56,407 nucleotides of DNA from Dysgonomonadaceae bacterium PH5-43. GTDB lineage: Bacteria; Bacteroidota; Bacteroidia; Bacteroidales; Azobacteroidaceae. The stretch lies in assembly GCA_029916745.1 (NCBI GenBank), contig JARXWK010000022.1, forward strand, positions 1 to 56,407. The letters are read 5' to 3'. The translations under genes and the position numbers were made by a program. Position 1 is the first letter of the stretch. Every line of letters begins with the position of its first letter. The notes beneath the pieces are model-generated. The model was not told where the DNA came from, did no database searches, and saw only the letters and a list, made by a program, of their open reading frames with translations. Below are positions 15,401 to 21,760 of this stretch, in pieces.

Positions 15401-16734
15401 GATCCATCTTCGGGGAAGATACGGCAGACGATATCAAAGTGATTACCGATCTTTTGGGGGCTACCGTCGAGGTCGGTACCGGAGTCGGAAAGATTATGTC
15501 CGGCGATGTGATCGGAGGGATAACCGATGTTGTCTCCGGATTGACCAAAGTTTTCTCCATGGCATCGGAAGCGGAGAAAAGACACAGGCAGGCATTGGAG
15601 GATATTGCTTCGCGCCGGTTGGATTTGCAAAGGCAATATAATCTACTCCTTCTTGAACAAAACCTTTTGCTCAAGGAGGCGTCGACCGTCTTCGGGGAAA
15701 AAGAAATTACCAAGGCGGCCAATGCACTAAAGAACTATGAGGAAACAATCCGACAGCTTCAGGAAGAGATGCGAGGAGATGCTCCGGGTGAATTCTTACG
15801 TATTTTTGGTTCCAAAGAGTATGAAAAACAACTCAAGGCATACAATGATGGAATCAAAGGCCTTCAGGATGCCCAGATCGTAACCGGACATAAAAAGACC
15901 GGTCTTTTCGGTTGGGGAAAAGGGAAAGATACATACTCCAGTATTTTGGATGTATATGACGATGTGATCGATGCGGAAGGTCGGATCAATACCCAGCGGA
16001 TCCAGACAATTTTGGATACCCAGAAAATGAATGATGAGACTCGGGCTTATCTCGAAAACTTATTGGCGCTGGAGGAACAGGCCGAGGCGGCAGCCGAAGC
16101 CTTGCGGAGTTATCTCCAGGAAACATTCGGGGTATTAGGAGAAGATATTATCTCTTCTATTACTTCCGCTATTATGGATCAGGGCATCGATGCCTGGGAG
16201 GAGTTCGGAAAGTCCGGGGCAAAAGTTATCGAGGCGCTGGGAGAACAGCTGGCATACGAACTGTTCTTTGCTGATAAGTTTGCCAAACTTCAGGCCGACC
16301 TGGAAGCGATCTATTCGGACACTTCCGATCCCGAGGAGATAGCACGCCGGCAAATGGCTCTTATCGGTAATTTTTATTCTACGATCGACGATGAGATGGC
16401 AGCCGCTCAAGACTTCCTGGAGCAATGGAAAAAGAATGCGGCTGACCAGGGCTTTGACCTGTGGTCAGATGATTCTTCCTCCCAGAGTGGAAAGGCCGGA
16501 GCCTTTACCACCATGACACAAGACCAAGCGGGAAAGCTGGAGGGATTATTCACCTCGGTTCAGAACCATGTGGCCAGTATGGACGATAAAATGAGTGATT
16601 TAAGCGAGGCTATGTACGATTCGGTTGATCTGCTTGGAGAGATCAGGGATAACACCGGCACTGCGGCCGCTGAGTTAAAGACAATCAGGGAGGACATTAA
16701 AGCAATAATCAGGGACGGACTAAGAATGAAATAA
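12442..16734 (+). CDS. tail tape measure protein
   Basis: The 1430-residue protein begins MARAVEIEFLMRDRMTPGMRRAYNEVVGLDKEIDKLGDTTDRV. Residues 20-270 match the conserved tape-measure N-terminus (AFQDTESSMTVFLGSAEKASKFMRELQDYAW...VDVEDVISVIDQLSNIAAG). Hydrophobic segments follow at about 280-355 (ALAAATAAEYF, YVLVAAGIAALAYGTYKL). The rest is very long helical coiled coil with glycine-rich hydrophobic turns (about 975-1035). Length sets tail length, and at about 1.5 angstrom per residue it predicts a tail near 200 nm. A short lower-G+C patch around 13,800-14,150 suggests exchange. The single large gene directly after the chaperones confirms the tail cluster. Confidence 0.93.
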   Translation: MARAVEIEFLMRDRMTPGMRRAYNEVVGLDKEIDKLGDTTDRVTAGMGKSFGNLGGVVGGALSFAGASAFVSKIFDIRSAFQDTESSMTVFLGSAEKASKFMRELQDYAWYNMFEFSDLTEESKKLLAFRVDVEDVISVIDQLSNIAAGVKKPLSEYVDLYTKAKSLGKLEASDIESWGQRGVVIMDTLKDMGVEVDRSSVKFEHLEMVLKNLTSTGGMFDGLMAEQMSNLSASYGQLQDDITNMFNELGEKYQDVMKSGIEVGSWLIANYEQIGRTIMELVGVYGTYRVALAAATAAEYFRYQATLAGMAGMTKMQAITDVLRAKTAALNKTMLANPYVLVAAGIAALAYGTYKLITYQTEAEKAQKRLNDALKEAEKNSLSEQRELARLKGELSALTKGTDQYNEVKDKIIKNFGKYYSGLEQEIEAVGLTEAAYNKLTEAITRSFGARQYEKFTQEQTGNLEETMSKNLGKIQDRLIDKLGEEAGTKYYTKIRNSLLNGDLGISGTNFYDISGLEDETRKALDQVSGRGNFVSNFAIEGYIREIIKAQELTDELDKKARIKFGIEDVTPSITENNSEAAKSFDNISDAVSDTTQKIEKLKKEIADLRSGDIQVESGSLTKTLEEKIKELKTAEDKLALLTGKDSKTIKAGQSALDKEKKQAQESAELRRKIANDEIREAIEKQSRELDNEQALLNIQEDGFEKRQKQAELNHKKNLLAIEKRTQELIEKQQETEKNAWKLEGEKGTFVPTTITANDLYKNNPEAKKEIDESRSTANAVYKAETDALYKELLDKYKDYARRRREVEEQFQEDIKALNELPDDNEYKADTIKEAEKQRKEAIKSINEEEASEIKKTSDLFIRLFGDASTQTVKEIRRVIDEVQALYDYLSTTSDEDLTDNFGFTAEQLRSFKGDAEQLKAILDGLIAKKKELAEKSEFEAFSQSISDALKKINKGGRENIGEGIADIGSAISGIMPSVEKFGQDIGSIFGEDTADDIKVITDLLGATVEVGTGVGKIMSGDVIGGITDVVSGLTKVFSMASEAEKRHRQALEDIASRRLDLQRQYNLLLLEQNLLLKEASTVFGEKEITKAANALKNYEETIRQLQEEMRGDAPGEFLRIFGSKEYEKQLKAYNDGIKGLQDAQIVTGHKKTGLFGWGKGKDTYSSILDVYDDVIDAEGRINTQRIQTILDTQKMNDETRAYLENLLALEEQAEAAAEALRSYLQETFGVLGEDIISSITSAIMDQGIDAWEEFGKSGAKVIEALGEQLAYELFFADKFAKLQADLEAIYSDTSDPEEIARRQMALIGNFYSTIDDEMAAAQDFLEQWKKNAADQGFDLWSDDSSSQSGKAGAFTTMTQDQAGKLEGLFTSVQNHVASMDDKMSDLSEAMYDSVDLLGEIRDNTGTAAAELKTIREDIKAIIRDGLRMK

Positions 16735-16735
16735 G

Positions 16736-17185
16736 ATGGAAATACTGGAAGGATTATTATTTATCAACGATACGGATGTGTATCTTCAGTATGGAGCTTT
16801 CCTGACGGAAGACTCCCCTGGAAGTTTTAGTAATTATTCCGAACTTTTGAAGCCGGCAAAGATGAAACCTTATACGGCGGTTGACTTTCGGGAAGAGGAT
16901 GGGGAGAAACTTCCCGATGTACTTCCCGATCCGGCCTATGAACCTCGGGATGTAACATTATATTTTGCCATTCTGGCCAATACGGCTGCCGTTTTTTTAT
17001 CCCGGTACTCCGCTTTTCTCGGCCTGCTTAAATCGGGTTGGCTTAATATCCGATTGCCTGAACTGAATAAGACCTACCGGATGTATTACAGGGAATCGTC
17101 TGCCTATGACCAACTCACTCCCATCGACGGGAAAGTGGCTGCAAAATTCAAAGTAATATTCCGGGAGCCGGTACCGGAGAACTAA
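16736..17185 (+). CDS. distal tail protein-like
   Basis: The 149-residue protein starts one base after the tape-measure stop. It has a beta-rich pattern: LLFINDTDVYLQYGAFLTED, PDPAYEPRDVTLYFAILANTAAVFLSRYSAFLGLL, and LNKTYRMYYRESSAYDQLTPIDGKVAAKFKVIFREP. Its place between tape measure and a large hub protein, and its small size, match the distal tail protein that joins the tube to the tail tip in siphoviruses. The family call is by position and pattern. Confidence 0.65.
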   Translation: MEILEGLLFINDTDVYLQYGAFLTEDSPGSFSNYSELLKPAKMKPYTAVDFREEDGEKLPDVLPDPAYEPRDVTLYFAILANTAAVFLSRYSAFLGLLKSGWLNIRLPELNKTYRMYYRESSAYDQLTPIDGKVAAKFKVIFREPVPEN

Positions 17186-17211
17186 GAGTGAAAAACTAAG
17201 AACTAAAAGTT

Positions 17212-20200
17212 ATGAAATTGGAAATCAAAAATAAGAACGGAGAAGTAAAAGCGATCGTATCGCCTTCGGATAATTCGGTATTGACACATGCCGCCATGGG
17301 CGAGCATGTGCTTTCCTTGTCTTTTGTTCTGACTGAGTATATACAGTTGGATGTGGACGATAACATTTTGTTCCTGGGGAAAACTTACAAACTGCTTGAG
17401 ATATACCATCCTACCATGAAATCCCTTCAGGAGTGGTCGTATGATCCGAAATTCTATGGGGTGGAGTCGGAACTGAAAAGGGCATTGGTACTGAAAACGG
17501 TCGACAATGAATTTGACCCGGTATTTCCACTGACCGCTCCGGCCAGGGAACATCTCGCCCTCATCGTTGAAAACATAAACCGGATAAAGAATAGGACAGA
17601 CTGGAAAGTCGGGGAAGTGATAGCAAGCGAAAATGTTGTTATTTCTTACAATGGTACCTACTGTTATGATGCCCTGACTGAGTTGGCGAACCAGCTGGAG
17701 ACGGAATGGTGGGTAGAGGGAACGACAATAAATCTGACTCGCTGCGAGTTCGGCAATCCGATAACGCTCGGATATAATAACGGGCTGACAGGGCTTTTGA
17801 AAGACGGGAACGATAACGCTAAGTTTTTTACCCGGCTTTATCCGATCGGAAGTTCCAGGAACATCGTAGCTTCGGATTACGGATCATCCCGGCTCCAGCT
17901 CCCGGGAGGACAGAAATACGTCGAACAAAATCTTCAGTTCGGTATTATAGAACATTTTGAAGAATCGGCTTTCTCCCATATCTATCCGCGCCGGGTTGGT
18001 ACCATCAGTTCTGTCCGGACGGAAGAGCGTACCGGAGAGGAAGGTAATCCTTTTACTGTATATTTCTTTAAGGATTCATCTCTGAACTTCGATCCGAACG
18101 ATTACGAAATAGCCGGACTTATTAAGATGGTTTCTTTCGAATCCGGAGAGCTTCTCGGGCAAAAAGACTTTGAAGTCAATTACTATTCAAATTCTCAGGA
18201 GTTTGAAATCATCAATCAGTATCCGGAAGGATTCGGTCAGTTACCGGGAGGGTCGCTTATTCCAAAGCCAGGAGACGAATATATCCTTTATAACATTAAG
18301 ATGCCCGGGGAGTATTATCCGTTAGCTGAAGCGGAATACAAAGAGGCGGTCGATGCCTATATGGAGAAATATAACTTAGACAAATCCATATATAAAGGGG
18401 ACACCGATTATATTGAAATCCTGATCCGTAATCTGGTAGACCTGAAGATCGGCCAGCGAATTAATCTTCAAAGTTCCCGATACTTCCCGGAGACCGGTTC
18501 TCGGATCAGCCGGATAACCGAAATATCCCGGAAGGTTAATCTTCCGAGTCAGATGACGCTTAGCTTCTCGGATGTGATTGCCAAAGGGACATTAGAAAGT
18601 CTTCAGGAAGGGATAAGCGAAGCGATGAACTATGCCCGGTCGAATGCTTCATCGCTTCCGGATATTATCAGAAGTTGGGAGGGTACCGAGCCGACAGACT
18701 ATAACCTTTTCTCTGCTCTTAAATCAATCCGGGAGTTTCTATCGAAGAATAATGATGATACGGCGCGCGGGCTGATCACTTTCCTAAAAGGGTTGGAAGT
18801 AGGTGATTTTCATTCCGGTTTCCTCGGATCCGGAGCAGCTATCACAGTTGATGAAGATGGTATCACAACGGCTGAAGTAGATAAATTGATTGTCCGCCGG
18901 TATGCTAAGTTCTTTGAACTCATAATCGAACGTTTGAGTCATATCGGAGGGCAGTTGATTATTTCGCCGGCGCGGATGATCTGTACGGAAGTAGAGGAAT
19001 TAGTTGCCTCTTACAGGTGTTACTTCGATACCGGAGAGAATGGGGAGTTTGTCCAGGAATTCGTAGCGGGAGACCAGGCACGCTGTCAGGTGTGGACTGG
19101 ATCCGGAACGAAATACTACTGGAGGCTTGTTACCGGTACCGGAAGCGATTACATTGACTTATCCAAAACGGATGCTGATTCCGGATCGGACATTCCGGTA
19201 GCCGGGGATCATATCGTCCAACTGGGGAACCGGGACAATACAGAACGGCAAAACGCTCAGATACTCTCTTCCTTCGGGGAAGATGCACCCAGCTACAAAC
19301 AATACTCAGGTATCGACAGCTATTCGTTGGTCGATAAGTATGTAACCGGATTTACCAGCAAAGGAAACCGGATAGAGGGTCTGCTTAATATCCTTCCGGG
19401 AAGCCTGGGCTGGCAGAACCTGCAAGGCTTACCTGAAGAGATCGCTAAAGCAGCCGATATTGAAGTCGGCGCTGTCAACCTCGTCCGGAACTCGGCTTTC
19501 TCCGGAGACTATGAGAGCCGATACCTGAGACCGGATACTCAACTGGAGCCTGATACGGAAATGTTCAGCGGTAGTCTTACATTCTGGGAAGGGGATGCCA
19601 TTGTGGAGGAAGACACAGAGAGCGCTTCCGGCTATTCCTGCTCGACTGTTACCAGGATATCGCAAGCGCTGTATCGCCCGCTTATCGATGGGGAACGCTA
19701 TGTTCTATCATTCAAAGCCAAAGGTAATATTACAGCCAAGATCGGAACGGCTACCATGATGCAGTCGATAACCGGCGGATATGAACGGATCGGATTTCAG
19801 TTCGAAGCCCTTCAGGCTACCACAATAGAATTTTCCGGAGAGTTTGCGATCTGCGAAATACAGCTGGAGCGCGGAACGATTCCGACGGCCTGGTCAGTTT
19901 CGCCTTATGATAATGACAAGTCGCTGGTTCAATATGAATCACTCCGGTACATGTCCGATGCTATTAAAGGAATGACTCAGATACTGGGAGGTCTGATACT
20001 GACATCGATGATTCAACTCGGAAAGTACAAGGACGGGGTACTGGAGAAGATTACAGCCGGTATGTCAGGATTGTATATGGATGACAACGATGTCGCTTTT
20101 TGGGGCGGTGGGACATTTGAACAGGCTATCCGGACAGTTATGACTTTCGCCAACGATCCGCGGAAGCAGCTGACGGATGACGAGTGGAAAGAGTTGGCCA

Positions 20201-20679
20201 ATGTCGTGATAACTCATGGAGGCCGGGCGATACTCAATGATGCGATCTTCCGGGGAACGGTGTATGCCAGTTCAGGAGTATTTAAGGGACGCATAGAGGC
20301 TGATGAAGGTTATTTCGTGGGTCAGGTTGAGAGTAATAGCAATGGGAATAGAGTTAGGATTGACCCTTCAGGATTAGAGAAAATACGTCTGATTGCAGAA
20401 TCAGGATATCAAATAGCTAATCTTGGTTTTTATTCTCAGATTGCGGGTCGGACTATGGGTCGGATTCAAGTACATGAGAGAAATGAAAATGGAGATTTGT
20501 TACGGACATTATCAATCACTCCGGATGGAATAAATATAATACAAGGAGCAAATATAATGACAATCAATTTTGTCGGAGGGGAAGCTCGTATTAATTGTAA
20601 GCTACCAACATCGGGATCAGGATTAGACTCTGGGTATTGGTGGTATGATAAAAACAAAGGAATACAAATAGTAGATTAA
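17212..20679 (+). CDS. tail hub / tail-associated protein
   Basis: The 1155-residue protein starts MKLEIKNKNGEVKAIVSPSDNSV. Residues 1-480 look like a hub (Tal, gp27-like): DDNILFLGKTYKLLEIYHPTMKS, WWVEGTTINLTRCEFG, and YIEILIRNLVDLKIGQRINL. Residues about 480-720 form the linker LPDIIRSWEGTEPTDYNLFSALKSIREFLS and a beta-rich stretch. Near 755-900 there is a carbohydrate-binding-like jelly roll (VNLVRNSAFSGDYE...FCFLW-type motifs such as LTFWEGDAIVEEDT). The C-terminal 100 residues are coded by DNA of clearly lower G+C, as is the lipoprotein gene that follows on the other strand. A 26-base leader contains host-like AACTAAAAGTT repeats. It probably binds the tail tip and cell surface. Confidence 0.75.
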   Translation: MKLEIKNKNGEVKAIVSPSDNSVLTHAAMGEHVLSLSFVLTEYIQLDVDDNILFLGKTYKLLEIYHPTMKSLQEWSYDPKFYGVESELKRALVLKTVDNEFDPVFPLTAPAREHLALIVENINRIKNRTDWKVGEVIASENVVISYNGTYCYDALTELANQLETEWWVEGTTINLTRCEFGNPITLGYNNGLTGLLKDGNDNAKFFTRLYPIGSSRNIVASDYGSSRLQLPGGQKYVEQNLQFGIIEHFEESAFSHIYPRRVGTISSVRTEERTGEEGNPFTVYFFKDSSLNFDPNDYEIAGLIKMVSFESGELLGQKDFEVNYYSNSQEFEIINQYPEGFGQLPGGSLIPKPGDEYILYNIKMPGEYYPLAEAEYKEAVDAYMEKYNLDKSIYKGDTDYIEILIRNLVDLKIGQRINLQSSRYFPETGSRISRITEISRKVNLPSQMTLSFSDVIAKGTLESLQEGISEAMNYARSNASSLPDIIRSWEGTEPTDYNLFSALKSIREFLSKNNDDTARGLITFLKGLEVGDFHSGFLGSGAAITVDEDGITTAEVDKLIVRRYAKFFELIIERLSHIGGQLIISPARMICTEVEELVASYRCYFDTGENGEFVQEFVAGDQARCQVWTGSGTKYYWRLVTGTGSDYIDLSKTDADSGSDIPVAGDHIVQLGNRDNTERQNAQILSSFGEDAPSYKQYSGIDSYSLVDKYVTGFTSKGNRIEGLLNILPGSLGWQNLQGLPEEIAKAADIEVGAVNLVRNSAFSGDYESRYLRPDTQLEPDTEMFSGSLTFWEGDAIVEEDTESASGYSCSTVTRISQALYRPLIDGERYVLSFKAKGNITAKIGTATMMQSITGGYERIGFQFEALQATTIEFSGEFAICEIQLERGTIPTAWSVSPYDNDKSLVQYESLRYMSDAIKGMTQILGGLILTSMIQLGKYKDGVLEKITAGMSGLYMDDNDVAFWGGGTFEQAIRTVMTFANDPRKQLTDDEWKELANVVITHGGRAILNDAIFRGTVYASSGVFKGRIEADEGYFVGQVESNSNGNRVRIDPSGLEKIRLIAESGYQIANLGFYSQIAGRTMGRIQVHERNENGDLLRTLSITPDGINIIQGANIMTINFVGGEARINCKLPTSGSGLDSGYWWYDKNKGIQIVD

Positions 20680-21065
20680 TGCGGCCATGTATATTCATTT
20701 ATCTCAGCAATACGAATTCCCTTGCCATCCAGTAATAGGGTGTTTTTGGTATTTTTTTTTAATCTCAAGGTTTTTTCAAGCCTTAGGTTACTATATTCAC
20801 CATAGGAGTAAAATATATAAACTTCAGGAATATACTCGGATAGTATTACCTCTTCCGAAGGTATATTATTTTCAATGTTTCTTAATTGTTTTATCAGGAT
20901 ACATTTACCCTCATCGTCGTAATAACCGACTTTGGGTTCTGGAAAATTGGATGCGCCTTCTTTTGCTAAGAGGACAAAACTTGTATAGTCTTGCGAATCC
21001 CCTTCGTCATCGGAACAGGAAACGAATAGACAAACAGCCAATAGGAGATATATTATATTTTTCAT
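20676..21065 (-). CDS. reversed lipoprotein gene within the tail operon (probable moron)
   Basis: The 129-residue protein starts MKNIIYLLLAVCLFVSCSDDEGDSQ, a signal peptide with lipobox FVSC. The acidic residues right after the cysteine resemble the lipoprotein export signal that sends Bacteroidetes lipoproteins to the cell surface. The mature part is soluble and beta-rich, with no recognised domain. It is opposite to all neighbouring tail genes, has its own -7 box, is AT-rich, and converges with the hub gene by 4 bases. These are the marks of a lysogenic-conversion gene, perhaps for superinfection exclusion. Function is inference. Confidence 0.75.
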   Translation of the reverse strand: MKNIIYLLLAVCLFVSCSDDEGDSQDYTSFVLLAKEGASNFPEPKVGYYDDEGKCILIKQLRNIENNIPSEEVILSEYIPEVYIFYSYGEYSNLRLEKTLRLKKNTKNTLLLDGKGIRIAEINEYTWPH

Positions 21066-21088
21066 GGGTTAAAAAGCTTAATCGGCTA

Positions 21089-21096
21089 CAAATATA
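21089..21096 (-). promoter_or_regulatory. -7 box for the reversed lipoprotein gene
   Basis: The minus strand reads TATATTTG, a perfect TAnnTTTG. The start would be near 21082, leaving a leader of about 17 bases. An independent promoter would allow expression in the lysogen, when the late genes are off. Confidence 0.6.
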
Positions 21097-21119
21097 AGAA
21101 ATTAATTAAAGCAAAAGAT

Positions 21120-21434
21120 ATGGACTTAAACAATATACCCTCTACCGGGAAATGGTCGGAAGCTTCTGCCGGCATCAATGAGAACTTCAATAAGGCGAAT
21201 ATTGAGATAGAGAAACTGAAGAATACAAGTGTCCGGGACAAAGGTTATTTCTCATCGGAAGCATTGTTGAAAGCAGCCTGGCCGTCTCCGGTAGTTGGAG
21301 ATAAGGCATGGGCAGGGAGTCCGTATCCGGGAACCGTCTATGAGTGTAGGGTGGCCGGAACCTGGACGAATACCGGCAATGTTCCGGATGTTCCTGAAGT
21401 GGACTTAAACAACTGGAGTAAATCAGATTGGTAA
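21120..21434 (+). CDS. small tail-fibre-associated protein (104 aa)
   Basis: The 104-residue protein starts MDLNNIPSTGKWSEASAGINENFNKANIEIEKLKN, an N-terminal coiled coil. Then comes KGYFSSEALLKAAWPSPVVGDKAWAGSPYPGTVYECRVAGTWTNTG, a compact domain rich in aromatic and glycine residues. It ends in WSKSDW. Two repeats in the 21761 protein have the same flavour and end in similar W-rich motifs. This suggests a shared receptor-binding or collar module. It is followed by another small tail gene after 20 bases. Confidence 0.65.
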   Translation: MDLNNIPSTGKWSEASAGINENFNKANIEIEKLKNTSVRDKGYFSSEALLKAAWPSPVVGDKAWAGSPYPGTVYECRVAGTWTNTGNVPDVPEVDLNNWSKSDW

Positions 21435-21454
21435 AACTATAAAATAAGGCAAAA

Positions 21455-21736
21455 ATGGGATTAATAATTACGAGTACAGACAAAAGCGTAACGCTGTCAA
21501 GACAGACAGATGAAGTGTACGCAAAGAACCGGGTCAATTTCGACCAGGTTAAAACGACGATCTATTTCAAGATAGGTCAGGAGGAGTTATTTAATGAAGA
21601 AGTAACCGGCATTACCGTCAACGGCACCCAGTTGACAACAGCAAATGCAAAGGGACTTCTCTCTGACGCGCTTTTTCGTAATGCCTCCGGTGGCGACGTT
21701 CCCGGAGGCGATAACTGGGAACAAACAGACTTTTAA
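21455..21736 (+). CDS. small tail protein (93 aa)
   Basis: The 93-residue protein starts MGLIITSTDKSVTLSRQTDEVYAKNRVNFDQVK and has a FKIGQEELFNEEVTGITVNGTQLTTANAKGLLSDALFRN segment. It ends GGDNWEQTDF, again an aromatic tail motif as in its neighbours. It is part of the tail-fibre block. I cannot assign a specific function. Confidence 0.6.
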   Translation: MGLIITSTDKSVTLSRQTDEVYAKNRVNFDQVKTTIYFKIGQEELFNEEVTGITVNGTQLTTANAKGLLSDALFRNASGGDVPGGDNWEQTDF

Positions 21737-21760
21737 AAATCATTTAAATCAGTTTTAAAC

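Noticed and set aside
11218-17185. Contractile Mu-type tail
   Set aside because: No sheath protein or set of Mu baseplate genes (gpL, gp43-gp48 order) is present. The tube, chaperones, tape measure, distal tail and hub order is that of a siphovirus.
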